NCBI GenBank assembly: GCA_043747555.1
Contig: JAYTOY010000074.1
Location: 1-64,000 of the forward strand
Length of the DNA stretch: 64,000 bases
Direction: 5' to 3'
DNA from: JAYWDA01 sp043747555
Lineage (GTDB): Bacteria; Bdellovibrionota; Bdellovibrionia; Bdellovibrionales; Bdellovibrionaceae
Every line of letters begins with the position of its first letter. The first letter of the stretch is position 1. Of the stretch, positions 50,709-60,074 are shown one piece after another. The position numbers were made by a program, and so were the translations under genes. The notes below the pieces were generated by a model. The model saw only the letters and a list, made by a program, of their open reading frames with translations. It searched no databases and was not told the origin of the DNA.

Positions 50709-51876
50709 TTCAACAGAAGAGCTGATTGAAGATCTCAAAAATGGTAAGATGGTGATTCTTGTCGACGATGAAGATCGTGAAAATGAAGGTGACCTTGTTT
50801 TGGCCGCTGATCATGTCACTTCGCACGCCATTAATTTTATGGCGATGCAAGCTCGCGGCCTGATTTGCTTGGCTTTAAGTCCTCAGCAGATTGAACGATT
50901 GCAACTGCCGCTGATGGTTCGCGAAGATATGAATCTAACCCCTAATAAAACCGCTTTTACGGTGAGCATCGAAGCCTCGTTCGGAGTTTCCACTGGAATT
51001 TCCACAGCGGACCGAGCCCATACAATTCGTGTTGCCTCCAACCCTGCGGCAAAGCCGGCGGATATCCATATGCCAGGACACATTTTTCCGATCCGCGCCC
51101 AGCATGGGGGAACTTTAAAGCGAGCTGGGCATACTGAGGGTAGCATTGATCTAGCAAAACTCGCCGGTTTAAATCCAGCGGCCGTCATTTGTGAAGTGAT
51201 GAATGAAGATGGCTCTATGGCCCGCGTTCCAGATTTAAAAACATTTGCCCAAAAACATCAGTTAAAGATTGGGACGATCGTTGATTTAATTCAATACAGG
51301 TTACAGCATGAAACATTGATCGAAGAAATTTTCTCTTCACCTTTGCCAGCAGAGTATGGCGATTTCAAAGCCCGAGTTTTCAAAAGCAAATTAGACGGGA
51401 TGGAACATTTAGTTTTGCAAAAAGGCGAAATCACTCCGGGGAAAGCGATATTGACTCGAGTGCAGGTTGATAATTACGTGAAAGATTTATTTTCGAATTT
51501 AACCTATCATTCAAACCCCCTGGACGCCGCATTGCAAACGATTGAAGATGAAGGTGAAGGCGTTATTATAATTCTGCGAGGCCACAACCGAGCCCATCTT
51601 GCCAGTGATGTGAAAACCTTAACCCATCCTGAAGACTCAGGCCGAGCTTTTATTATGGACGAAAAAGATTACGGAATCGGAGCCCAAATTCTGCGGGCCT
51701 TGGGAATTCATAAAATTCGTTTATTAACTAACAAGCCAGAAAAGAGAACCGGCCTTAAGGCTTTTGAGCTTGAAATTGTCGAAGTGGTCTCTTTGGATAT
51801 CGTGCGCAGTTTGAAAGGAGATCAAGATGAAAAAACAGCAACTCAAAATCGGAGTGGTCACAAGTCGCTTCAATAG
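50692..51876 (+). CDS. ribBA: RibB (DHBP synthase) fused to a degenerate GTP cyclohydrolase II domain
   Basis: A 394-residue protein. Residues 1-205 are 3,4-dihydroxy-2-butanone 4-phosphate synthase with the active-site loop DDEDRENEGDLV, then TAFTVSIEA, HGGTLKRAGHTEGSIDLAKLAG and EVMNEDGSMAR. This half looks fully functional. The C-terminal half aligns with GTP cyclohydrolase II at its end (DYGIGAQILRALGIHKIRLLTNKPEK). The region that should hold the zinc Cys triad (ECxTGD...RCDCG) instead reads VDNYVKDLFSNLTYHS, and QEGRGIGL is replaced by RGHNRAHL. GTP cyclohydrolase activity is therefore unlikely. Start chosen at ATG 50692. Confidence 0.92.
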   Translation: MAMAFNSTEELIEDLKNGKMVILVDDEDRENEGDLVLAADHVTSHAINFMAMQARGLICLALSPQQIERLQLPLMVREDMNLTPNKTAFTVSIEASFGVSTGISTADRAHTIRVASNPAAKPADIHMPGHIFPIRAQHGGTLKRAGHTEGSIDLAKLAGLNPAAVICEVMNEDGSMARVPDLKTFAQKHQLKIGTIVDLIQYRLQHETLIEEIFSSPLPAEYGDFKARVFKSKLDGMEHLVLQKGEITPGKAILTRVQVDNYVKDLFSNLTYHSNPLDAALQTIEDEGEGVIIILRGHNRAHLASDVKTLTHPEDSGRAFIMDEKDYGIGAQILRALGIHKIRLLTNKPEKRTGLKAFELEIVEVVSLDIVRSLKGDQDEKTATQNRSGHKSLQ

Positions 51877-52294
51877 CGAGATCACAGAAAAGCTAGAGGA
51901 CGGAGCATTTCAATATTTAGAAGATTGCAATGCCCAGATTTTAGCTGTGCGTGTACCTGGTGCTATTGAAATTCCTTTGGCTGCGCAAGCACTCCTTGAT
52001 CAAGGGTGCGATGGGGTCGTTGTTTGCGGTGCTGTCATTCGTGGCGATACCTCTCACTATGATTTAGTTTGCAACAGTGTTGAAAGAGGAATCACCCAGT
52101 TGATGCTTGATTACAAAAGGCCCATCGGCTTTGGTGTAATTACAACCGAAAATGACGAGCAAGCTGAAGCCCGAGCTGGTGGGAAACATGGTAATAAAGG
52201 TCAAGAGGCCGCCCAGGTCACCGTCGAGATGGTTGGCCTCCTAAAAGATCTTAAGAAAAAACCTGTGAAAAAGGCTTCAAAATCTAAAAAATGA
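51827..52294 (+). CDS. ribH: 6,7-dimethyl-8-ribityllumazine synthase
   Basis: Condenses the products of RibB and the RibD branch into lumazine. The 155-residue protein has SRFNSEIT near residue 13, VPGAIEIPLAA, the CGAVIRGDTSHYD loop with the catalytic His, and FGVITTENDEQAEAR. A Lys-rich tail of about 15 residues (KKKPVKKASKSKK) is an extra. The ATG is 50 nt inside ribBA with a good GGAG just upstream, so its translation is nested in the ribBA end. Confidence 0.95.
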   Translation: MKKQQLKIGVVTSRFNSEITEKLEDGAFQYLEDCNAQILAVRVPGAIEIPLAAQALLDQGCDGVVVCGAVIRGDTSHYDLVCNSVERGITQLMLDYKRPIGFGVITTENDEQAEARAGGKHGNKGQEAAQVTVEMVGLLKDLKKKPVKKASKSKK

Positions 52295-54570
52295 ATAAAG
52301 AAAAACCGCCCGAAGAATTAAAAATGCCGGATAAAAACGAAGCTTCGCAAGAATTTGCTGAAGCCAGGCCGTCGTTAGAACAAAAAAAACGCCGGCGAGA
52401 AATTTTCGTAGCCTTTTTACTTTCGTTTATTATTGTAGTCTTCGGATGGTTTGAAGTGCGCCTATGGGGTGTTAGCCATAAACTTCAAAACAGCATTTTT
52501 TTCATCGGCCTAGTTAATTTCAATATAGTTATTTTGCTTTTGCTATTATTTTTAATTTTTAGGAACGTCGTTAAGGTATTTGTTGAACGCCAGGGCAAAG
52601 TTTTTGGGAGCAGTTTAAAAGCAAAGCTGATCACTTCTTTTGTTTCATTCAGCACGATCCCAACGATCCTTATGTTTATTATTTCGGTTTTTTATATCAA
52701 CTTTAGTTTTGATAAATGGTTTAGCGTTAAGATGATCAGCATTTTGCGAAGCTCTTTAGAAGTGCAGCAAGAATATTACTTTTCAGCGAAAAAGAAAAAC
52801 TATCACTTTGCTCACGAAATTGCTTCTCGGGTGAAACCTCTGATGAATGAATATAAAATCAAAGAGACCCTTCAAACTCTGCGCCGGGAGTTTGCCCTGG
52901 ATGCGGTTGAGTATTATCCATCCATGTTTGGCGGGCGAGTTTCAGCGATTAGGTCTGACGACAGTTTTGCAGGCTTGTCTGAGTTTCCGCCAGTTTCGCT
53001 GGATTTTTTGCAAAAGGGAATCGTTGATCAAGTTGAGAGCAGTACGATCCATCAGTTTGGCGATGGAAACTTAGTACGAGTTGTTGTTCCCGTCAGTAGT
53101 GATCCGAAAAATGGCAATCGCAGAAAAGCGGCCATTGTCGTCTCAAGCTTTGTTCCGATTTCGCTGATCTCTCAGATGAATGATGTTTCGACCGCCTACA
53201 ACGAACTGCAAGATGTGAATCCTTTAGAATACCCTCTGAAATCAATTTACATGATTATTTTAATTTTAATCACCTTTGTGATTCTTTTGGCGGCGACGTG
53301 GTTCGGCTTTCACTTGGCCAGGCAACTGGCCGTGCCACTGGTGCAATTGGGGCTTGCGACCCGCCGGGTGGCTGGCGGTGATTACGCCCAGCTAGAAATT
53401 AAATCGGGCAGTGAAGAAATTTCGACTCTAATTTCTAGTTTTAATCAGATGACCAGAAACTTAGAAGGGTCAGAAACGAGTCTTAAAGAAACCGTAAAAT
53501 ATGTTGAAGTGGTACTTGCTAATGTTAGTACGGGCGTTATTTCAGTGGATAAAAATGGCAAGATTCAAACCATCAATCGTCATGCAGGGCAGCTTTTAAA
53601 AATCGACCCCAGCGTGTTCATCAACCGGCCTGTTCGAGATCTATTAACGTTAGGGTATTTTAGAACATTTTCAGAAATGTTAAAGACCATGCAGGAACAC
53701 AGAATTGAAAGCATTCAGAAAGAATTTAAAGTAAACATTAATGGGGAATCGGTTCCTTTGCTGATGAACCTTTCCTTATTAAAAGACGAGCAAGGTTTAG
53801 AAATTGGAAAAATATTAGTGTTTGATGACTTAACCCCAATTGTTAACGTTCAGAGAGCCGCAGCTTGGACAGAAGTCGCTCGTCGAATTGCTCACGAAAT
53901 TAAGAATCCACTGACTCCGATTAAGCTTTCGGCAGAGCGCTTAAGAAAAAAATTCGGCGAAACAATTAAAGATCCAGCTTTTGACGAATGCACGCTCATG
54001 ATCATTCGACAGACAGATGATCTTAAAAACCTGGTGAATGAGTTTGCCCAGTTTGCAAGATTACCGCAGAGCAGACCTGTCGTTGGGTCTCTGAATGCGG
54101 TGGTGACCCAGTCCTTGGATATTTTTCGCCAGGGGCACAGTGAAATCAAATTTATTCTAGATTTTGATTCACGCTTACCAGATTTCAAGTTTGATCCCGA
54201 CCAAATTCGTCGTGTTCTGGTCAATTTAATTGATAATGCGGTAGCCGCGAGCCAAAAAGAAATGCAGCCAGAAATAAAAGTTCAAACTAAATTTGAAGTG
54301 GATTTAAGAATAGCTCGATTAAGTGTTATGGATAATGGCGAAGGAATTCCCTCTGAAGATCGCCAAAGAATTTTTGAACCTTATTACAGTACAAAAGAAA
54401 GTGGTACAGGCTTAGGCCTGGCCATCGTCAAAAGAATCGTTGAAGATCATAATGGGTTTATTCGAGCCACCTCGAATGACCCAAGAGGCACAAAAATGGT
54501 GATTGAATTTCCCTTAAGCCAAACGGCTGCGTGGATTCCCACCGATGTTGAAAAGGCGGGTCGCTCATGA
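52291..54570 (+). CDS. NtrY-like sensor histidine kinase
   Basis: A 759-residue membrane kinase. A basic N-terminus leads to three hydrophobic segments (about 35-135), then a periplasmic stretch and a fourth segment near 325-350 (IYMIILILITFVILLAATWFG). HAMP (about 350-400), PAS (about 410-520), and HisKA with H-box ARRIAHEIKNPLTP follow. The ATPase domain has NLIDNAVAAS, DNGEGIP and GTGLGLAI. This matches NtrY, which pairs with NtrX in nitrogen and redox responses. It overlaps ribH and the regulator by 4 nt each, so it is in one transcript with riboflavin synthesis. Confidence 0.88.
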   Translation: MNKEKPPEELKMPDKNEASQEFAEARPSLEQKKRRREIFVAFLLSFIIVVFGWFEVRLWGVSHKLQNSIFFIGLVNFNIVILLLLLFLIFRNVVKVFVERQGKVFGSSLKAKLITSFVSFSTIPTILMFIISVFYINFSFDKWFSVKMISILRSSLEVQQEYYFSAKKKNYHFAHEIASRVKPLMNEYKIKETLQTLRREFALDAVEYYPSMFGGRVSAIRSDDSFAGLSEFPPVSLDFLQKGIVDQVESSTIHQFGDGNLVRVVVPVSSDPKNGNRRKAAIVVSSFVPISLISQMNDVSTAYNELQDVNPLEYPLKSIYMIILILITFVILLAATWFGFHLARQLAVPLVQLGLATRRVAGGDYAQLEIKSGSEEISTLISSFNQMTRNLEGSETSLKETVKYVEVVLANVSTGVISVDKNGKIQTINRHAGQLLKIDPSVFINRPVRDLLTLGYFRTFSEMLKTMQEHRIESIQKEFKVNINGESVPLLMNLSLLKDEQGLEIGKILVFDDLTPIVNVQRAAAWTEVARRIAHEIKNPLTPIKLSAERLRKKFGETIKDPAFDECTLMIIRQTDDLKNLVNEFAQFARLPQSRPVVGSLNAVVTQSLDIFRQGHSEIKFILDFDSRLPDFKFDPDQIRRVLVNLIDNAVAASQKEMQPEIKVQTKFEVDLRIARLSVMDNGEGIPSEDRQRIFEPYYSTKESGTGLGLAIVKRIVEDHNGFIRATSNDPRGTKMVIEFPLSQTAAWIPTDVEKAGRS

Positions 54571-55940
54571 GCACAGAAAATAGTTTAATAAAAATTTTAA
54601 TCATTGATGATGAATCTGCCATTCGTGAAGTGTTGTCAGCCACACTCCGCGATGAAGGCTTCACTGTGTCGACAGCTGAAGACGGTGAAAAAGGCTTAAA
54701 GGCCCTTAAAGAAATCCAACCCGATATTGTGTTTTTAGATATTTGGATGCCTGGCAGTCTGGATGGTATCGAAGTTTTAACTCGGGCAAGGCACATGTAC
54801 CCACAAATTGATTTCGTGATGATTTCTGGTCACGGCACTATTGAAACCGCTGTAAAAGCAACTAAGCTGGGAGCTTGGGATTTTATTGAAAAGCCACTTT
54901 CTGTGGATAAAATCAATATCGTGATTTCCAACATTATTAGCTATCAACAAGAAAAAGAAGAAAAGGTCTTACTTTTAAATAAGCTTCGCAAAAGTATTGC
55001 GTTGATCGGTGAGGCTCCGGCCTTGATTCAGATCAAGCAAATTATTTCCCGAATTGCACCGACACCATCTTGGGTTTTAATTTCTGGCGAGTCTGGCGTG
55101 GGTAAAGAGCTGGTCGCTCAGAATATTCATTATATGAGCCCGCGGGCCAGCCGTCCATTTGTGGATATTAATTGCGCTGCCATCCCTGAGGATTTGCTAG
55201 AGAGCGAAATTTTTGGTATCGAAAAAGGCGCCTATCCGGGTGTCGAGAAAATTAAAAAGGGTAAGCTTGACCTTGGCGCCGGTGGAACATTATTTATTGA
55301 AGAAATTTCCGAGATGAACTTGGCAGTTCAAGCAAAGCTACTAAGGTATTTGCAAGAAAAAAAATATCAGCGCTTTGGTGGTGGTGTTTTTGTTGAAAAC
55401 GATGTGCGTGTGATCGCAGCTTCGTCAAAAGATCTTGAACGCGAAATGAAGGCCGGAAAGTTTCGGGAAGATTTGTATTATCGTCTGAATGTGATTCCAT
55501 TTAAAATTCCAGCTTTGCGAGAAAGGCCTGAAGATATCGCTGTGCTAGCTTCGTACTTTGGCGATCACTTTGCCAAAGACAGTGGTTACATGAAAAAGAT
55601 TTTTTCTGAAAAAGCCATTGAGAAAATGCGCGAGTACGGTTGGCCGGGCAATGCGCGAGAACTGAAAAATTTTATTGAGAGAGTGTATATTTTAACGCCC
55701 GGTGAATTCATCGACGTTCATGATCTGCGATTTGCTGGCCTAATGGATATCGGAGAGACTGAAGATATGTCGGAAGATATGAAAACCTTCCGGGAAGCTC
55801 GGGCTAAATTTGAAAAGGAATACCTCTTAAAGAAAATAGAAGAAAATGGCGGCAATATTTCTAAGACGGCTGAAGTGATTGGCTTAGAACGAAGTTATTT
55901 ACATCGTAAAATTAAAGCCTATGGTATCGAAGTCAGCTAA
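54567..55940 (+). CDS. NtrX-like response regulator with altered sigma-54 contact loop
   Basis: A 457-residue regulator. The receiver has phosphoacceptor Asp58 (IVFLDIWMPG). The AAA+ domain has Walker A GESGVGKE (174-181). A C-terminal Fis-type helix (ISKTAEVIGLERSYLHRKI) ends the protein. The loop that should read GAFTGA is GAYPGV (221-226), and the Walker B Asp is Glu (LFIEEIS). It may therefore not activate sigma-54 and could work as a repressor or sigma-70 regulator, as suggested for some NtrX proteins. It is coupled to the kinase gene by a 4-nt overlap. Confidence 0.9.
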   Translation: MSTENSLIKILIIDDESAIREVLSATLRDEGFTVSTAEDGEKGLKALKEIQPDIVFLDIWMPGSLDGIEVLTRARHMYPQIDFVMISGHGTIETAVKATKLGAWDFIEKPLSVDKINIVISNIISYQQEKEEKVLLLNKLRKSIALIGEAPALIQIKQIISRIAPTPSWVLISGESGVGKELVAQNIHYMSPRASRPFVDINCAAIPEDLLESEIFGIEKGAYPGVEKIKKGKLDLGAGGTLFIEEISEMNLAVQAKLLRYLQEKKYQRFGGGVFVENDVRVIAASSKDLEREMKAGKFREDLYYRLNVIPFKIPALRERPEDIAVLASYFGDHFAKDSGYMKKIFSEKAIEKMREYGWPGNARELKNFIERVYILTPGEFIDVHDLRFAGLMDIGETEDMSEDMKTFREARAKFEKEYLLKKIEENGGNISKTAEVIGLERSYLHRKIKAYGIEVS

Positions 55941-56216
55941 CAATAATTCTTTGTCTTAACAAATTCAGGATTAACTGACTTAAAATAATTGAAGATATCG
56001 TCAATATACGTGCCCATTTTGGCTAAACTTTCCGCAGATTTTAAATGTTCAATTAAAAAACACACAGTTATATTCATAACTTAATATCCGAAAAACAAAT
56101 GCAACGAAGTCTTCATAAATGTTTGTTTAAGGGCGTCAGACCCTTGACCCAATCTTTATTTTTGAGAAAGGTGAAAGTGTATTTTGAAAGTTCATTAACT
56201 TTAAACGGAGGATTAA

Positions 56217-56930
56217 ATGAAAATTGCATCTATTATGAGTCTATGTTTCATGGCTGGGATATCCGCATTTGCGTTAGAAGACACTAACGCCACTTCATCG
56301 ACCACGATCAAGGAAATGCAGAACGCCCCAAATATCAGCGACCGGTCCGTAAGAACTAGCGGACGTGCTAAAGACGCCAATACAGGCATGGCAGCACCTG
56401 TCACCGGATCTGAAGCGGGTATTAGACATATGAATGATAATATGGCTGACCACACGCCCGCATGGCGCCGTCAGCAGGATAAAATGAAAAACGCCCGTAA
56501 TCACCGTCGCCCTACTAACAAAGTCACTCGTGACAGAGATAATTATGGTTATGGCACTGGCATCACTGGTGCGACAGTTGCTCCGGCGAACACCAAGGTT
56601 AAAACGACCACTCAAACAACGACGAATGCAGAAGCTCCAAATTCATATGGTGCGGCGGGAACTCCCACAGGCAATGATCGAAACTTGACAGCAGGTGATC
56701 AGTCTAAGAACCAAAAGGACTTAGAAATAACTCGACAGATTCGGCAGGGGTTAATGGCTCAAAAAGATTTGTCGACTCGAGCTCATAATCTGACGGTGGT
56801 TTCTGAAAATGGTGTTGTGACTCTTCGAGGAACCGTCCCTAACGATTCTGAAAAAACAAGTGCCGAGCAAATCGCCCGTGGTGTTACAGGCGTGGCTTCA
56901 ATCACAAATTTAATTCAAGTCAGCAAATAA
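56217..56930 (+). CDS. Exported BON-domain protein
   Basis: A 237-residue protein with a signal peptide (MKIASIMSLCFMAGISAFA). A long, low-complexity polar region follows (about 20-160, rich in Asn/Thr/Ala) and then a C-terminal BON domain (about 165-237; ITRQIRQGLMAQKDLS...NLTVVSENGVVTLRGTVPN...GVASITNLIQVSK). BON domains of OsmY type bind membrane phospholipid and appear under osmotic or envelope stress. GGAGG precedes the ATG. The 276-bp gap upstream holds no gene; one GGG/CCC hairpin near 56128-56144 is the only structure noted. Confidence 0.85.
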   Translation: MKIASIMSLCFMAGISAFALEDTNATSSTTIKEMQNAPNISDRSVRTSGRAKDANTGMAAPVTGSEAGIRHMNDNMADHTPAWRRQQDKMKNARNHRRPTNKVTRDRDNYGYGTGITGATVAPANTKVKTTTQTTTNAEAPNSYGAAGTPTGNDRNLTAGDQSKNQKDLEITRQIRQGLMAQKDLSTRAHNLTVVSENGVVTLRGTVPNDSEKTSAEQIARGVTGVASITNLIQVSK

Positions 56931-56973
56931 ATTTTTAACTGATAAATTTTAACTACGAAACAAGGGAGATAAA

Positions 56974-57582
56974 ATGAAAAAAGGTAATAAAGTTGTTCTA
57001 GGAATTTTTGATGGTCGTTCGCAAGTCGAATCATGTGTTGATATGTTAAAAAGGGCAGGTTTTAGAAATTCTGATGTTTCTGTTCTTTTACCAGAGATGG
57101 GCGATACTAAATCTTTCGCCCATGAGAAAAACACAAAAGCTCCCGAAGGAGCGACAACTGGAACAGGTATTGGCGCTATCCTTGGTGGAACACTGGGATG
57201 GTTGGTCGGTGCGGGCGTGATTGCTACAATTCCGGTTTTAGGCCCTTTCGTTGCGGCTGGTCCGATCATGGCGGCCCTGGCAGGTGCAGCTACTGGCGGA
57301 GCGGCGGGTGGTTTAGCAGGAACTCTGATTGGCTTCGGAATTCCAGAATATGAAGCTAAACGCTATGAAACTTTCGTTTCTAAAGGTGGAATTTTGTTAT
57401 CGGTTCATTGTGACGACGGCACTTGGTGCGACAAAGCAAAAGATATGCTTGAGCAGTGCGGAGCTCATGATATTAGCTCTACCACCGAGAGTGATGCCGA
57501 CAAAGATATGAAGGATGTCGATTTAAGTGCTCGCAGTAATATGGGCACTTCTTCTACAGATATTCGTAACCCAATTCGCTAG
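56974..57582 (+). CDS. General-stress-type protein with Gly-rich hydrophobic core
   Basis: A 202-residue protein. The N-terminal region (VVLGIFDGRSQVESCVDMLKRAGFRNSDVSVLLPE) resembles the YflT/GSP17M-type stress domain. The centre (about 50-125) is a Gly/Ala-rich hydrophobic stretch (GTGIGAILGGTLGWLVGAGV...GAATGGAAGGLAGTLIG) like glycine-zipper membrane segments. The C-terminal part (YETFVSKGGILLSVHCDD) resembles the second half of the fold. GGGAG lies upstream. Following the BON gene, it suggests a small envelope-stress operon. A terminator comes right after. Confidence 0.75.
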   Translation: MKKGNKVVLGIFDGRSQVESCVDMLKRAGFRNSDVSVLLPEMGDTKSFAHEKNTKAPEGATTGTGIGAILGGTLGWLVGAGVIATIPVLGPFVAAGPIMAALAGAATGGAAGGLAGTLIGFGIPEYEAKRYETFVSKGGILLSVHCDDGTWCDKAKDMLEQCGAHDISSTTESDADKDMKDVDLSARSNMGTSSTDIRNPIR

Positions 57583-57589
57583 TTTAACC

Positions 57590-57623
57590 AAAAGAAGAGG
57601 GTCCTGGATCCTCTTCTTTTTTT
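57590..57623 (+). terminator. Intrinsic terminator after the stress gene pair
   Basis: AAAGAAGAGG (57591-57600) and CCTCTTCTTT (57610-57619) form a 10-bp stem with a 9-nt loop, followed by a T-run. Confidence 0.88.
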
Positions 57624-57669
57624 GCCTCTCCCCCCGACTGTGTGATACCTCTAAGGTCTAGAGGTGATT

Positions 57670-59400
57670 ATGAAATGGTCCCAGGCTCATATATGCACGT
57701 TGAAGGAAGCGCCTTCAGATGCTGAAATTGTATCCCATAAGTTAATGATCCGCGCCGGTATGATTAAGAAAGTGGCGCCAGGAATTTATACTTATGGACC
57801 TTTGGGCTTAAGGGCTATTCGCAAGTTCGAAAATATTATTCGTGATGAGCTTAATAAGAAAAATGCTTTAGAAGTTTTAATGCCTATGGTGCAACCTCGT
57901 GAATTATGGGAAGAGACCAATCGCTGGACTGAAATGGGTGCAGGCCTTTTAAAGTTTAAAAATAGAAACAATCATGATTTTTGTTTGGGTGCCACGCACG
58001 AAGAGGTCATCACAGACTATATTCGAAATGATCTTAAATCCTACCGCGATTTGCCTAAAAATCTTTATCAGATTCAAACTAAATATCGAGATGAAATTCG
58101 TCCGCGCTTTGGCCTTATGCGCGGCCGTGAGTTTATTATGAAAGACGCTTACAGTTTTGATGCCGATCAAGCGGGGGCTGAGAAAACGTATCACCAAATG
58201 TATGAAGCCTACCGCGCTATCTTTGATCGATTGGGATTAAAGTACCGTATTGTCCAAGCCGACGCCGGAAATATTGGCGGCAGTCAAACACAAGAGTTTC
58301 AATTGCTTGCGGATGCGGGCGAAGATGCTTTGCTTGTCAGTGACACCTCTGAGTTTGCAGCGAATGTGGAAGTTTGTCCCGCAATTGATTTTGAAAAGCA
58401 AATTTCAACAGATCAAGAAAAGCCAATGGAAAAGTTTTCGACGCCGGGACAGAAAACAATTGAAGAACTCTCTAATTTTACCGGTGTTGCTCAAAAAGAA
58501 TTGGTTAAAACTTTATTTTTCTCGGGCAATGATGGCCAAGATTCCAAGGACAAATCTTTAAAAGCTTTCGCTGTCTTATTGCGCGGGTCAGACGAAGTTA
58601 ACGCCATCAAAGTAAAAAATATTCTAGGTTTGGCGAATCCACCTCAGATGTTGACTGATGCTGAAGTCAAAGAAGTTTCTGGCGCGATGCCGGGATCCTG
58701 TGGGCCGATCGGCTTAAAAATTCCAATTTATATGGATCAAGGGGTTCAAGGTTTAAAAAATTATATTGTTGGAGCTAATGAAGATGGCTTTCATTTTAAA
58801 AATATAAATCATGGTCGCGACTACCAGATTACAAAACTAGCCGATTTAAGGCTAGCTCGGGCCGGCGATCAATGCCCTGAAAGCTCAGGCCGTTTGCAAG
58901 CCTTTCGTGGAATTGAGGTCGGGCATATTTTTAATTTAGGAAAAAAATATTCGCAAAAAATGAAAGCAACCTTCTTAGATAAAAATGGCCGAGCACAGCC
59001 TTTTGAAATGGGTTGCTACGGCATTGGTGTCACGAGAACGGTCCAAGCTGCAATTGAGCAAAGTCATGATGCCGATGGAATTATTTGGCCGGCCTCAATT
59101 GCGCCCTTTCAAGTTCATCTTTGTATCCTGGATCCTAAAGATGCGACGGTGATGGCGACGGCTGAAGGTCTGTACAAAGAATTAAATTCAATGAATATCG
59201 ACGTTTTAATGGACGACCGTGACGAGCGGCCAGGTATCAAATTCAAGGACGCTGATTTGCTGGGAATGCCAGTCAGGGTTGTCATCGGCAAACGCGGTCT
59301 GGAAAGCAGCGAAGTCGAAGTGGTCGAGCGAAAAACAAAGACAGTAAATAAAATCAAGCCTGAACAAATGATCGCAGAGATCAAAAGGATTTTAGGATGA
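57670..59400 (+). CDS. proS: Prolyl-tRNA synthetase (bacterial type with editing domain)
   Basis: Class II aminoacyl-tRNA synthetase of 576 residues. It has the motif 2 and 3 region typical of bacterial ProS (FEMGCYGIGVTRTVQAAIEQ). The insertion domain related to YbaK/Cys-tRNA deacylases sits in the middle (about 230-395; ELVKTLFFSG...). The C-terminal anticodon-binding domain is VLMDDRDERPGIKFKDADLLGMP. It charges tRNA-Pro and edits Ala. ATG 57670 has AGAGG about five bases upstream and is preferred over GTG 57664. Its stop overlaps the next gene as ATGA. Confidence 0.96.
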   Translation: MKWSQAHICTLKEAPSDAEIVSHKLMIRAGMIKKVAPGIYTYGPLGLRAIRKFENIIRDELNKKNALEVLMPMVQPRELWEETNRWTEMGAGLLKFKNRNNHDFCLGATHEEVITDYIRNDLKSYRDLPKNLYQIQTKYRDEIRPRFGLMRGREFIMKDAYSFDADQAGAEKTYHQMYEAYRAIFDRLGLKYRIVQADAGNIGGSQTQEFQLLADAGEDALLVSDTSEFAANVEVCPAIDFEKQISTDQEKPMEKFSTPGQKTIEELSNFTGVAQKELVKTLFFSGNDGQDSKDKSLKAFAVLLRGSDEVNAIKVKNILGLANPPQMLTDAEVKEVSGAMPGSCGPIGLKIPIYMDQGVQGLKNYIVGANEDGFHFKNINHGRDYQITKLADLRLARAGDQCPESSGRLQAFRGIEVGHIFNLGKKYSQKMKATFLDKNGRAQPFEMGCYGIGVTRTVQAAIEQSHDADGIIWPASIAPFQVHLCILDPKDATVMATAEGLYKELNSMNIDVLMDDRDERPGIKFKDADLLGMPVRVVIGKRGLESSEVEVVERKTKTVNKIKPEQMIAEIKRILG

Positions 59401-60068
59401 AAAAAATTATCTTGCTTGCCGTTGGAATACCTCTTTTAGCGTCAGCTGATCTAAAAAGATTGTCAGCCTTTGGTTTTCAGCCTTCGCCTGCGGATGAAAA
59501 TCGCGTGCAAGTGCAAGGTTGGGAAAAAATATCTTCTTCTCAGGCTTCAAGTTATGGCGCTTACACTCGGAATTCTCCGGGGTCTTCGCCAGAAACCAAA
59601 GCGCAAGATGGAATGTCGATTTATAAATGGGATACAAAATCAGAAACTTCCTTGTCGCCAAAAACAATTATTATTACGACTGCATTTATGTCGCCTGATG
59701 AAAAAGATAAAAATCTTCGCGAGATTTATATTTATGATTACGATAGAAAATTTCAACTTGAAGGTATCAGCTATTGCGAACCGGGACTGCAAAGTTGTGC
59801 TTCGGTCAGTCCAAAATCCTGCGGTCAGAATAAACCCGTAGATCAAGGTATTAGGACATCCCATTTTCGCATACTAACCAGTCACTATATAGGTGTGGGA
59901 ACATCTCTTTCATCAAGTGTTGCAGAGAAGTTCAAGATGAATTCAGCGCGGCTAAGTAAAATGGCCTGCCAATATTATTTTAAAAATGTGGGAGCGATTC
60001 TTAAGAACGCTCGGTCGGAGCAGGCCCCTGATCGCCGTCAGACCTCTAAAAAAACGGGGAGCCACTAA
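59397..60068 (+). CDS. Hypothetical exported protein between proS and pyrF
   Basis: A 223-residue protein with a signal peptide (MKKIILLAVGIPLLASA). A mature region with four or five Cys follows (YCEPGLQSC, KSCGQNK, MACQYYF), consistent with periplasmic disulfides. The C-terminal tail is basic and disordered (RSEQAPDRRQTSKKTGSH). It overlaps proS by 4 nt and is followed by pyrF after 6 nt. No family recognised. Confidence 0.65.
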   Translation: MKKIILLAVGIPLLASADLKRLSAFGFQPSPADENRVQVQGWEKISSSQASSYGAYTRNSPGSSPETKAQDGMSIYKWDTKSETSLSPKTIIITTAFMSPDEKDKNLREIYIYDYDRKFQLEGISYCEPGLQSCASVSPKSCGQNKPVDQGIRTSHFRILTSHYIGVGTSLSSSVAEKFKMNSARLSKMACQYYFKNVGAILKNARSEQAPDRRQTSKKTGSH

Positions 60069-60074
60069 ACTAAT

